Part shown: positions 15,325-24,044 of the stretch, one piece after another | How positions within the stretch are numbered: position 1 is the first letter of the stretch | Layout of the letters: every line of letters starts with the position of its first letter | Source: an uncultured bacterium | GTDB taxonomy: Bacteria; Cyanobacteriota; Vampirovibrionia; Gastranaerophilales; Gastranaerophilaceae | NCBI GenBank assembly: GCA_900551675.1 | Contig: URXH01000017.1 | Coordinates: 1-27,126, forward strand | Direction of reading: 5' to 3' | Length of the DNA: 27,126 bases | Notes under the pieces: generated by a model | What the model was told of the DNA's origin: nothing | What the model saw: only the letters and a program-made list of their open reading frames with translations | Database searches by the model: none | Program-made: the position numbers and the translations under genes

Positions 15325-16032
15325 ATGATTATAAAAAAGCATTCAAGCAGACAGACGGAGGGTTCTGCTGAACAAAAACAGGCAGAAACACAGGAAATAA
15401 CGCCTGAAGTTAAGGTTGAAGATGATAAAATAGATCTGTTTAATCTTGACAATATAGATTTCAAACAGCGTCAGGAACGCAGACGCGGGGATAGAAGAAG
15501 AGGTTTCAGACGAATTGACGACAGAAATCTTATTTCGCGTGCAAGAGAAGAAGCACAGAGTATAAAAGAATCTGCGGCAAAAGAAGGCTATAATGAAGGG
15601 TTATCTCAGGCTAAAGAAGATATAGAAGAAGTAAAAAATGCGATAACATCTTTTTTGAGCGCAAAACAGGAAGTTTTTGATTATATTGCGCCTGACATTA
15701 TGGAAATAAGCGTTGATATTGCAAAAAAAATTATTAAAAAAGAATTACAGCAGGATCCGACAATTATACTGGAAAATATTTCGGAAATATTGAAAGGTCT
15801 TTCAAAAGAAGAATCAAAAATTACCTTAAGAGTAAATCCGGTGCAGGTATCTTTGTTAAAGACAGAAATTCCTGAAATATTAAGTAATGCCGGACTTGAG
15901 GCAAAGGTAATGATTGTACCTGATGAAACAGTAATGGAAGGCGGTTGTATGGTTACAACCACAAACGGTGTAATAGATGCGACAATTGAAACTCAATTGT
16001 CTGTAATAAGTGAAGCACTGAAGGGAATGTAA
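15325..16032 (+). CDS. fliH: Flagellar assembly protein FliH (ATPase regulator/stator)
   Basis: 235 aa. FliH/SctL proteins form the stalk that holds the FliI ATPase under the export gate. An acidic N-terminal region is followed by an unusual Arg-rich patch (about 51-63, ERRRGDRRRGFRR), a helix with the FliH-type Ala/Glu spacing (AREEAQSIKESAAKEGYNEG) and the C-terminal domain DIMEISVDIAKKIIKKEL ... TLRVNPVQVSLL ... VPDETVMEGGCMVTT-x-NGVIDATIETQL, which is the strongest FliH signature. ATG 15325 lies 11 nt after the previous stop with no Shine-Dalgarno, suggesting coupled translation. Its TAA overlaps the flhA ATG by one base. The fliI gene that normally follows fliH is not here. Confidence 0.85.
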   Translation: MIIKKHSSRQTEGSAEQKQAETQEITPEVKVEDDKIDLFNLDNIDFKQRQERRRGDRRRGFRRIDDRNLISRAREEAQSIKESAAKEGYNEGLSQAKEDIEEVKNAITSFLSAKQEVFDYIAPDIMEISVDIAKKIIKKELQQDPTIILENISEILKGLSKEESKITLRVNPVQVSLLKTEIPEILSNAGLEAKVMIVPDETVMEGGCMVTTTNGVIDATIETQLSVISEALKGM

Positions 16033-18152
16033 TGGCACAGGAACAGGCTCAGCAGGGAGCAAACGGAACAAATTTAAGCGAAGTTTTTATGGCAATATTT
16101 GTATTATTGCTTATTGTTCTGTTGCTTGTTGAGCTTCCGAACTGGGTTGTAAATTTTTGTATAAGTTTGAATATTGCACTCGGTGTTGTTCTTTTGATGA
16201 TTTCTTTGTATGTAAAAAAGACACTGGAATTAGCATCATTTCCATCAATTATTCTTATCGGAACAATGTTCAGGCTTGTACTTTCAATTGCATCAACAAG
16301 GCTGATTTTGTCTAAAGGCGAAGCCGGTGAAGTAATTCATGCTTTCGGGACATTCGTAACCGGCGGAAACATGATTGTCGGCGGTGTAATCTTCCTGATT
16401 ATTACAGTTGTTCAGTTTATGGTAATTACAAAAGGTGCTGAACGTATTGCAGAAGTTGCCGCACGTTTCGCGTTAGACGCTATGCCCGGGAAACAGATGA
16501 CAATTGACGCGGATTTTAACGCAGGCTTAATTTCTCCTGAAGAAGCAACTAAAAAGCGTGAAGATTTGCAGAGAGAATCAAACCTATTCGGCAGCATGGA
16601 CGGTGCCATGAAATTCGTAAAAGGTGATACTATTGCAGGTATTATCATTGTATTAATTAACATCATCGGCGGATTGTGTATCGGATGTTTGATGAATCAG
16701 ATGCCTATTGCGGATGCTGTTTCTAAATATACGATTTTAACAATCGGTGATGGTCTTGCATCACAATTGCCTTCACTTTTAATGTCTATTGCCGCAGGTG
16801 TATTTATGACGCGTTCTTCTGCAGCCAATTCATTAGGTACAGATGTTACGGGGCAGATTGTAAGCAAGCCGAATGCACTTTTTCTGGCGTCTTTGTTCCT
16901 GTTCTTTCTTGCGATTACAGGTCATACGTGGTTCTGGCAGGGAACAGGGCTTCCGTTTTTACCGTTCTTTATGTTTGCGGTAGGGCTGTTTGTTGCGGGA
17001 TTCTCTACGTTAATCAATGCGGATGTACAATCTCAGCTGGGACAATTGGAAAATGTCCGCCAGAATATGCAGGATCTTGTTAACCCGAACAGAATGTATG
17101 AACGTTTGGGGGTTGATGTTTTAAGTTTACAGGTAGGTTCCAACCTTCTTGTAATTGCCGATCCTGATCAAGAAGGGCAATTGCTTGCCAAAATTGCGGC
17201 GTTACGTCAGAGAGTTACCGATGAACTGGGGTATATTCTGCCTAACATAAGAATTATGGATTCATCGGCGCTGGATGCCAATGAATATATGATTTCAATC
17301 CGAGGAAATACTGTTGCAACAGGTTATGTTTATCCGGGGAAATTAATGGTAATCGCTGATCAGTGGGATGCTTTAAAAAAAGAAGTTCCGCAGGATGCAA
17401 TAATTGGTATTGATCCGACATATCAAACTCAGGCATACTGGATTTCGCCTGAGGATGCAAAAACTGCGCGTTCTGTTACGGCAGTTGACCCGACAGATGT
17501 TATTGTTACACACCTTCAGGAATGTGTAAGAAAACATGTTGATGAAGTTATGACAAAAACAGATGTTCTTAAGCTTATGGAACTTGTACGTTCGCAGGAT
17601 CCTACACTTGTTAACGACCTTGTTCCTACAATTATTTCTACAAGCGATTTGAGAAAAATCTTTGTTAACTTAATCAGAGAAAAAGTTTCCATAAAAGATA
17701 TTATATTCGTGTTTGAAAGACTCTGCGATTATGCACGATTTTCAAAAGAACCGGATATATTATCCGAACGGTTGAGGGCGGCTCTCGGACGACAAATTTG
17801 TTTGTCTAATGTCGGCGATGACCGGGTTTTGTATGCTCTGACGCTTTCGCCGGAATGGGAAAAAACACTTGACGACAGCTGCCAGAGAACGGAGCTCGGT
17901 ACAATGTTCCTGTTAAATCCTATGCAGGTTCAGGAATTGATTGAAACAACAGCTACTACATTAATGAGAGCGCATCAGGCATGCGGACAGCAGCCCGTAA
18001 TTCTATGTTCGCCGAGAATAAGACTGCCGCTGTACCAGCTTCTTGAACGCCATATTCCAACGATTGTAGTAATCTCTTATTCAGAGTTGATTACGGATAT
18101 TAAGGTTGAAGCAATTGACACAATCGGTGAAGCTTATCAAATGGAACAATAG
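16032..18152 (+). CDS. flhA: Flagellar export gate protein FlhA
   Basis: 706 aa. FlhA is the large inner-membrane export gate subunit of flagellar type III secretion and couples proton flow to substrate transport. The N-terminal half has about eight membrane segments and family motifs: FPSIILIGTMFRLVLSIAST, FALDAMPGKQMTIDADFNAG, and GSMDGAMKFVKGDTIAG, which includes the conserved Lys/Asp of the FHIPEP signature region. The C-terminal cytoplasmic domain (about 345-706) shows YILPNIRIMDSSAL, TAVDPTDVIVTHLQE, VNDLVPTIIS and ending VISYSELITDIKVE, as in other FlhA. AAGGGA precedes the ATG, which overlaps the fliH stop. Conservation is far stronger than in the neighbouring fliG-position gene. The sequence fits flagellar FlhA better than injectisome SctV, but I cannot separate the two rigorously by eye. 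Confidence 0.95.
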   Translation: MAQEQAQQGANGTNLSEVFMAIFVLLLIVLLLVELPNWVVNFCISLNIALGVVLLMISLYVKKTLELASFPSIILIGTMFRLVLSIASTRLILSKGEAGEVIHAFGTFVTGGNMIVGGVIFLIITVVQFMVITKGAERIAEVAARFALDAMPGKQMTIDADFNAGLISPEEATKKREDLQRESNLFGSMDGAMKFVKGDTIAGIIIVLINIIGGLCIGCLMNQMPIADAVSKYTILTIGDGLASQLPSLLMSIAAGVFMTRSSAANSLGTDVTGQIVSKPNALFLASLFLFFLAITGHTWFWQGTGLPFLPFFMFAVGLFVAGFSTLINADVQSQLGQLENVRQNMQDLVNPNRMYERLGVDVLSLQVGSNLLVIADPDQEGQLLAKIAALRQRVTDELGYILPNIRIMDSSALDANEYMISIRGNTVATGYVYPGKLMVIADQWDALKKEVPQDAIIGIDPTYQTQAYWISPEDAKTARSVTAVDPTDVIVTHLQECVRKHVDEVMTKTDVLKLMELVRSQDPTLVNDLVPTIISTSDLRKIFVNLIREKVSIKDIIFVFERLCDYARFSKEPDILSERLRAALGRQICLSNVGDDRVLYALTLSPEWEKTLDDSCQRTELGTMFLLNPMQVQELIETTATTLMRAHQACGQQPVILCSPRIRLPLYQLLERHIPTIVVISYSELITDIKVEAIDTIGEAYQMEQ

Positions 18153-18154
18153 TA

Positions 18155-18166
18155 CTACGTACGTAG
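18155..18166. repeat. 12-bp perfect palindrome after flhA
   Basis: CTACGTACGTAG begins 3 nt after the flhA stop. It is short, without T-tract, and could be a protein-binding site or chance. Confidence 0.3.
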
Positions 18167-18221
18167 CCCTTCGGAGCAACATTGGTATAAAGTAATTTAT
18201 ATTAATCAACAATTTATTAAA

Positions 18222-18428
18222 ATGAAAAAAATAATTTTATTTTTAATTTCAATTTACCAGAAGATTTCTAAGCATACGCCTGCCGTTTGCCGTTTTTATC
18301 CGACATGCTCCGAGTACACACGTCAGGCAATAGAGAAATACGGGGTCTTAAAAGGCGGATGGCTCGGTATAAAAAGAATAAGTAAATGCCACCCTTACCA
18401 CGAAGGCGGATACGACCCTGTGCCTTGA
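18222..18428 (+). CDS. yidD: Membrane protein insertion efficiency factor YidD
   Basis: 68 aa, the usual length for YidD, a small protein that assists YidC-dependent insertion of inner-membrane proteins. The family pattern is complete: an amphipathic N-terminal helix, then CRFYPTCSEYTRQAIEKYG, KGGWLGIKRISKCHPYHEGG and the final YDPVP. It is usually found next to rnpA/yidC; here it is alone after flhA, with 69 nt between. No Shine-Dalgarno is visible before ATG 18222. Confidence 0.95.
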   Translation: MKKIILFLISIYQKISKHTPAVCRFYPTCSEYTRQAIEKYGVLKGGWLGIKRISKCHPYHEGGYDPVP

Positions 18429-18482
18429 AATACGGGATAGAGTAAGATTAAAGGCGAGTGTCAGCAATATTCGTAAACTGTC

Positions 18483-18511
18483 ATAGGAGGAAGGGAACAG
18501 CACACTCCTAT
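18483..18511. repeat. 7-bp inverted repeat at the end of the AsmA-like gene
   Basis: ATAGGAG (18483-18489) and CTCCTAT (18505-18511) overlap the stop of the minus-strand gene at 18508. It may help end transcription between yidD and that convergent gene, but it lacks a clear T-run. Confidence 0.25.
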
Positions 18512-21500
18512 TTGACCCATTTGAAGCTTTTTACATAATTGGAACCGTTGATGTCGCCGTTGATATCGACTTTGAATATTCTGTAAATATCAGTAGCATC
18601 TTTAATATTAGGTATTTTTGAGATGTCTTCTTGAAGCAAGAGCTTTTCTGTGGCATCGTTAATTCCCGGTATTGTATTAAATAAAGTATTTAAGGATGCA
18701 TTTTTTATTTTACCGAATACTGTTGTAATATTTTTCGACAGGCTTGCATAAATTTCCATATCTGCAATAGATGTAAGCAGATTATAAGAACCTGTCATAT
18801 ACATATTAAGATCCTGACCGTCAGAATAGATATGAATTTTATCCGCAGTACCGTCTGTGATGTGAATATCTCCGTATATACTGTCGAAATTTCCCGTTTT
18901 TAGCGGTGTAACAAGATCTATAAGACTGTTAATAGAAAGTCCAGTAAATCCGCCTTTGAGCAAATTTCCCGCTTTTAAAAGATATTCAAGCGAACCCAGT
19001 TTTGGCATTCTTCCGTCTGCTATGTTAAATGTTCCTTCGCCTGAAAGAGTTTTAAAACAGTTTTCCTGCGAATCACCCGTGCAATTGAGATTAAATTGTC
19101 CGTTAACAGAACCGTAAACCTGACCTTTCAAGTCGAACAAAGCTTCTGACATTATAAGAGCGTTTGCTTTATCTAATTTTATATCAAGATCTGTTTTGTG
19201 GTTCTCAAGATTATGTTTAAAGTTTCCGTTAACAGAACCTTCTGCAATATCAAATTTAAAATTTTTGACATCTGCTGTGCCATTTTTATCAATAGCAAGA
19301 TTTGCGGTAAAATTATCAGCGTTAATATTCCTTACCTTAATTTTATCGGCTTCAATATCCGCTTTATTTATAATTAACTGTGTAATATCAAACGGAGGAA
19401 CAGTGTTTGAGCTAAAAGTAGGATTTCTTGTTGCTTCAGCCTCAATATCTCTCAGCGTATCAGTAATTTTATTGACATTTAAGTCTGCCAGTTTTAATTT
19501 AGCTTGTTCAACCGTATAAGGAGGTATAAGCTGATTTTTTACAACCGCATCAAGATAAATATCGTTTGTAAGAACAGTTCCGCGGCTTGTTATTAAAATT
19601 TTGTCATTTTTAAAATCAAGATTTACATCTCTGATTGTGGAATCAAAGAACGGAATGTCGATACTTGTAATATCTAATTTTCCCTTTATTTTCGGATTAA
19701 TTGAGGTTCCGTTTAAAATAAGATCAGATGTAAACACACCCTGTTTCATGAACGGTTTTCTGAAAATTATATTAAATATTTTTGCATCCGTTGGAGTATG
19801 AGTTTTTATTTTAAAATCATCAAATCCTGCAATATTGCTGTTTATAAAATTGACTGTTCCCTGAGCCGTAAGCTGAGGATTTACAATAGGCTTGTTGTTC
19901 TGAGAAGAAATTATTTTATCATATTTTAGATTATTAATTTTTATTCTGTCAGGAGAGTATGTACTGTCAAGTGTAATCTTTACAGGATTTTCAACATCTC
20001 CGATTGATGCACCCATATAATAAAGGCTTGAATTTTCAGAAATTTTCAGAGTTGATTTAGTATTAATATTATCAAGTCTTCCTTTCACATCGGCTGACAG
20101 AATTGCATCACCTTTCAATTTTATCGGATATACAGAATTGTTATTAAAGAACTGGTCAAAAAATTCCTGAGACGGTTTAGCATTTATATAGAGGTTAAAA
20201 TATGGATTTTTTTGAACATCAGATATTTGCCCGTTAATAAACAGAGGCATTTCGCCCGCAAGCAAATTTATTTTATTCAAATTTAAGGTATTATTTCTGA
20301 GTAATACATCACCGCTGTTTGCTGTAAGTTTTAAATGTTTCGGCTTGTAAAGCAGGCTTACATCGTCAAGTTTTGTATATGCATTAAGATTGTTACGGCG
20401 GATTTTTGCCGACAGGTTTATATTGCCGTTCAGAAAATCAATATCCTTTAATTGTTTTGCGGTTTGCGGCGGAAGCACATATTGTAAAGCTTTATCATTA
20501 ATTAGATTTAAGTCCAGAGATGAAATCTTACAGTTACCGTTTACCATTCTCTGAGGACTGAACATTTTTGATACATTCAGCGAAATACTATAAGGACTGT
20601 TTTTAAATGTTCCTTTTAAAAGCGGGAGACGAAATGTTGAATTATACAGTTCAAATGTGCTGTTGTCAACCAGGATCAGACTTTTTGCACCTTTGTTGGA
20701 AAAAATCTTTCCTTTGAGATAAATTTTGTCGTAATCAATATTTTCGATACTTCCTTTATACCCTGCAGTGAAACTTGTATTAATAGTTGCAAGATCTTGC
20801 TTATAAGGAATTTTAATATTTGAAGGTAAAGTATTAAGACCATCTCCAAGATTAAACCCGTTTGAAACAATATTTGCATCAATATTATTATCTTTAATTT
20901 TTCCTTTAATATTAATTTTTGATTTATTCAGATTTGATGCCAGATCAAAATCTGCATCCATGTTATTGAAATTTACTGTTCCCGTAGTTTTAGAAACCGA
21001 TACCGGAACGTCTTTTAGCTTAACAGTATTTGACAAAAGATTAATCCTGCCTTTGGCAAACAAATTCTTATTAAAGACTATATCTTTCGGATCTTTTACC
21101 TTTCCAGTTAAATTAATTTTCAGGTTTACCGGTCCGTTTCCTTTTTCTAGCGGGGCGGTTAATTTTTGAATATCAGCAAGCATAGGAGAAGTCTTGATAA
21201 TTTTTAAAAGATTTCCTAAATCCTGCCCCTGCGATAGAATATCAAAGTTAAGAATGCCAAGAAGACTGCATGTACCTTTAACCGAAACATTTTTTCCGTT
21301 TAATTTTGCACTCTTTGTCTGAAATAATGTGTTTTGGTCATTAAAATCAAGAGTTCCCGAACCGTTTGTCAGCATCATATTATGGATATCAAGAAAAGAA
21401 ACTTCTGCGTTATGAAACCGGAACTGCCCCCAGCCATGCGGATTTTCTCTTGTCCCGATTACATGAAGATTAATTCCGCCTTTACCTTTAATATCCATTA

Positions 21501-22959
21501 TTGGAACCGGTCCTAATTCAAAATGCAAAATATTGTGAAGCGGATTTAAAACTATCTGTGCAGTTTTCAAATCAACATTTTCCGTACTTTTAATATTCAA
21601 ATCAGCATATTTGTCATTATATAGATTTATAGGTCCCGTAACGTAAACCGTTTGATCTGGGCTTGTCGGAACTTTTACATCAAGATTAAGTTTATCACCG
21701 TTAAACACTATTTTTATAACAGCTTTATCAGCATTCAAAATAGGTTTTACCATATATGCATTTGATACAAGAACATTTCCGTATATATCAGGGAAATCTG
21801 CCTTGCCTTTTATCTCCAGATTTCCTGATGCATCTCCCCAGAACCCTGTCTGTTTTAGAAGTTTAATATCAATATCAGGGCTCAAATCAGGTTCGCCGGG
21901 CAGAAGTTTTATAACATTCTCTGCTTTTGAATTATTTACTGCCACTTTCAAATCAAGATAGGGAAGTTTTTCATTAAGTTTAGTAATTTTGCCTGATGCA
22001 AAAGCATTAATTCCGTTGCCAAAAATTTTCATTTCATTAATTTCAATACCGTTATTAATGGTGTTGAGATCAGTTTTGACGGCTAATCTTTCTTTATGTA
22101 AAACTGAGGTTGAGCTATCCCCTGTAAAAATTCCTAAATTATTAATATAAAGATTTGAGCTTATTCGTTTATGATTATCAGCTGTCTGTTCAGTTTTTGC
22201 TGTAAAATTAATTAAGCCTGACAGAGATTTTATCTTATTTTTTGAGATAACTTTTGCATAAACAGAAAAATCAGATAAATCAAGGTTAACTATATGACCG
22301 GAAATATCAAGCTGATCATTCGAAACTTTATCAGCAGGCAGTTTCAAATTCAAATCAGCGCTTAATGAAGCTTTTTTCTTTCCGGTATGCAAATCTGCAA
22401 TAGTCGACAAATTCAGGTGTCTGTTATTAATAAAATCTTTTATATAAAGATATTTGCCGTCCAAAAATACTTTTTTCGCCTGTAATTTATCATCTAAATT
22501 TATGTTATAGCTGTATAATTTAACCGATGCATGTTTCAGCGTAAGAGGAGTATCTTTTTTTATTTCCAGCAGGTATTGCCCGAGTTTAAACTTAGAATCT
22601 TTATCAAAAACAAGATTTGCACTTATATTATCAGCAGAAAAGTGCTTTATATCAAGATTCTTAAAAATAAGAGGCAGAAGTCTTATATTTATACAGGGAT
22701 TTTCAACAGCGAGAGCTTTTGAATTATCATTATTTAAAATATAAAATCCGTCAGCTTTTAGCCATACAGAAGGAATTAGCCCCATTTTTAATTCTGGATT
22801 TTCAAGGTCAATTTTATAACCTGATTCTTTAAGAACTGTCTGTTCGATAAAATCAACTCTTTCAGGAAGATTTACAAGTGCAGGTATTCCCCGGTAATAG
22901 GCCCCGTACAAAAGCGTTAGAATAAGTAGTGTTAATAAGTATTTAAAATTCCTGCCCAT
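18508..22959 (-). CDS. Large AsmA/TamB-like envelope protein
   Basis: 1483 aa with one N-terminal membrane segment (about 5-22, FKYLLTLLILTLLYGAYY) and then a very long beta-rich body. The body is made of repeated strand-turn units with frequent Asn, Asp, Lys and short KGKI/GNINL segments, as in AsmA-like bridge proteins that carry lipids between inner and outer membranes. The C-terminal 250 residues resemble the AsmA C-terminal domain: LSGEGTFNIADGRMPKLGSLEYLLKAGNLL and a following GNFDSIYGDIHITDG. There is no evident pore or enzyme motif. The ATG has AGAGG close by (spacing only 2 nt). It is a single gene convergent with yidD. Which AsmA subfamily (AsmA, TamB, YhdP) cannot be told by eye; the inferred role is lipid transport to, or integrity of, an outer membrane, which would imply a diderm cell. 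Confidence 0.75.
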   Translation of the reverse strand: MGRNFKYLLTLLILTLLYGAYYRGIPALVNLPERVDFIEQTVLKESGYKIDLENPELKMGLIPSVWLKADGFYILNNDNSKALAVENPCINIRLLPLIFKNLDIKHFSADNISANLVFDKDSKFKLGQYLLEIKKDTPLTLKHASVKLYSYNINLDDKLQAKKVFLDGKYLYIKDFINNRHLNLSTIADLHTGKKKASLSADLNLKLPADKVSNDQLDISGHIVNLDLSDFSVYAKVISKNKIKSLSGLINFTAKTEQTADNHKRISSNLYINNLGIFTGDSSTSVLHKERLAVKTDLNTINNGIEINEMKIFGNGINAFASGKITKLNEKLPYLDLKVAVNNSKAENVIKLLPGEPDLSPDIDIKLLKQTGFWGDASGNLEIKGKADFPDIYGNVLVSNAYMVKPILNADKAVIKIVFNGDKLNLDVKVPTSPDQTVYVTGPINLYNDKYADLNIKSTENVDLKTAQIVLNPLHNILHFELGPVPIMDIKGKGGINLHVIGTRENPHGWGQFRFHNAEVSFLDIHNMMLTNGSGTLDFNDQNTLFQTKSAKLNGKNVSVKGTCSLLGILNFDILSQGQDLGNLLKIIKTSPMLADIQKLTAPLEKGNGPVNLKINLTGKVKDPKDIVFNKNLFAKGRINLLSNTVKLKDVPVSVSKTTGTVNFNNMDADFDLASNLNKSKINIKGKIKDNNIDANIVSNGFNLGDGLNTLPSNIKIPYKQDLATINTSFTAGYKGSIENIDYDKIYLKGKIFSNKGAKSLILVDNSTFELYNSTFRLPLLKGTFKNSPYSISLNVSKMFSPQRMVNGNCKISSLDLNLINDKALQYVLPPQTAKQLKDIDFLNGNINLSAKIRRNNLNAYTKLDDVSLLYKPKHLKLTANSGDVLLRNNTLNLNKINLLAGEMPLFINGQISDVQKNPYFNLYINAKPSQEFFDQFFNNNSVYPIKLKGDAILSADVKGRLDNINTKSTLKISENSSLYYMGASIGDVENPVKITLDSTYSPDRIKINNLKYDKIISSQNNKPIVNPQLTAQGTVNFINSNIAGFDDFKIKTHTPTDAKIFNIIFRKPFMKQGVFTSDLILNGTSINPKIKGKLDITSIDIPFFDSTIRDVNLDFKNDKILITSRGTVLTNDIYLDAVVKNQLIPPYTVEQAKLKLADLNVNKITDTLRDIEAEATRNPTFSSNTVPPFDITQLIINKADIEADKIKVRNINADNFTANLAIDKNGTADVKNFKFDIAEGSVNGNFKHNLENHKTDLDIKLDKANALIMSEALFDLKGQVYGSVNGQFNLNCTGDSQENCFKTLSGEGTFNIADGRMPKLGSLEYLLKAGNLLKGGFTGLSINSLIDLVTPLKTGNFDSIYGDIHITDGTADKIHIYSDGQDLNMYMTGSYNLLTSIADMEIYASLSKNITTVFGKIKNASLNTLFNTIPGINDATEKLLLQEDISKIPNIKDATDIYRIFKVDINGDINGSNYVKSFKWVK

Positions 22960-23059
22960 AACCTCTGGTAAAATTATACGATTAAAATGTATAAATTAAA
23001 AGAATTAACGCAAAATGTTACAATATTAATATTAAAAATACAGACAGGTATATAAAACT

Positions 23060-23638
23060 TTAATAATTTTCGCACATAACCTGAAAATATCCCTGCGGAT
23101 GATGACAATTCGGACATTTTTTCGGGGCGGATTTTCCTTTATAAACATAACCGCATTCTCTGCACATCCACAATATTTCTTTATCTTTTGAAAATACAGT
23201 ACCATTTTTTATGTTTTCAAGAAGTTTTAAATATCGCTGTTCATGATGTTTTTCAGCCTCTATAACATGATGGAATGTATCTGCAATTTCTTCAAACCCC
23301 TCCTCTTTTGCAGTTTTTTCAGCATCTGCATATAGAAAAGACCACTCTTCTTTTTCTCCGGCAGCTGCACTTTCAAGATTTTCTTCCGTAGTGCCGAGTT
23401 CAAAGGGGTACTCTGCGTTTACATGTCCGCGGGTATTACCCAGATGTTCATAAAAAAGTTTTGCATGTTCTTTTTCGTTATCTGCTGTCATACAAAAGAT
23501 TTCTGCGATTTGTTCATACCCTTCTTCTTTGGCCTGTTTTGCAAAATATGTATATCTGTTTCTGGCTTGAGATTCGCCTGCGTATGCATTGATTAAATTC
23601 TGTTCTGTTTTTGTTCCTGAAAGTTTTTTGTCTGTCAT
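23060..23638 (-). CDS. rbr: Rubrerythrin
   Basis: 192 aa. Rubrerythrin is a cytoplasmic non-haem iron peroxidase that removes hydrogen peroxide in anaerobes and microaerophiles. A four-helix ferritin-like domain (about 1-140) carries diiron-type segments: NAYAGESQARNRY, TADNEKEHAKLF, and HHVIEAEKHHEQRY. A C-terminal rubredoxin-like domain supplies four Cys (CREC at 159-162 and CPNC at 175-178). The frame is open 15 nt upstream from a TTG, but the ATG ending at 23638 is the start because GGAGG lies 5 nt before it. It is monocistronic. Its presence supports an anaerobic host. Confidence 0.95.
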   Translation of the reverse strand: MTDKKLSGTKTEQNLINAYAGESQARNRYTYFAKQAKEEGYEQIAEIFCMTADNEKEHAKLFYEHLGNTRGHVNAEYPFELGTTEENLESAAAGEKEEWSFLYADAEKTAKEEGFEEIADTFHHVIEAEKHHEQRYLKLLENIKNGTVFSKDKEILWMCRECGYVYKGKSAPKKCPNCHHPQGYFQVMCENY

Positions 23639-23735
23639 ATTTTTCCTCCGCAAAATATTCTACAAAAAAATTTTGCCGGTGATATTGCCCGTATTAACTA
23701 TTAAAAATAACAAATTGTACCCGCAGGTCGGATTA

Positions 23736-23765
23736 TTGTTCAGAGAAAAAACTTGATAATAGAAT
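23736..23765 (+). promoter_or_regulatory. Possible promoter of the 51-aa ORF
   Basis: TTGTTC at 23736-23741 and TAGAAT at 23760-23765 are 18 nt apart. They lie 23 nt upstream of ATG 23789. Both boxes deviate from consensus. Confidence 0.35.
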
Positions 23766-23788
23766 ATGTATAAGCAGGGAATTGAATT

Positions 23789-23944
23789 ATGAATTTGTTA
23801 GATTATACTAAAAAATTATCTGAAAAAATAAAGTTTTATGATTCTATAGCACAAAATACACTTTCAGGTCTGCATACGTTAAATCCGTTTGCAAAACCAT
23901 TAAATATAACAATTATCTGGGTGGAAGATGACTGTGAAAAGTGA
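23789..23944 (+). CDS. Small 51-aa hypothetical protein
   Basis: A 51-codon frame starting MNLLDYTKKLSEKIKF, with PFAKPLNITIIW in the second half and an acidic end. AGGGA lies 8 nt before the ATG and a candidate promoter precedes it. The palindromic terminator at 23990 follows 45 nt after the stop. That a complete promoter-RBS-ORF-terminator arrangement is visible favours a real gene. The N-terminal helix and Pro-bounded middle have no match I recognise. It lies between rubrerythrin and lysS, transcribed away from the former and towards the latter. Confidence 0.5.
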   Translation: MNLLDYTKKLSEKIKFYDSIAQNTLSGLHTLNPFAKPLNITIIWVEDDCEK

Positions 23945-23989
23945 ACGATACTTATTATATAATTGCTCGAATGCATTTATATATAAAAC

Positions 23990-24021
23990 AAATAGATGCC
24001 TTTTTAAAAAGGCATCTATTT
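23990..24021. terminator. Bidirectional terminator, perfect 32-bp palindrome
   Basis: Sixteen bases starting AAATAGATGCC are followed directly by their exact reverse complement, giving a long hairpin flanked by T-runs on both strands. It serves the 51-aa ORF (+) and lysS (-), whose stop lies 24 nt away. Confidence 0.85.
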
Positions 24022-24044
24022 TAAAATGTATAAATAGATTTGAT

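Noticed and set aside
19196..21516. Several 60-107 aa + strand ORFs opposite the AsmA-like gene
   Set aside because: They are antisense shadows of a long, well-supported gene with no ribosome-binding sites of note.
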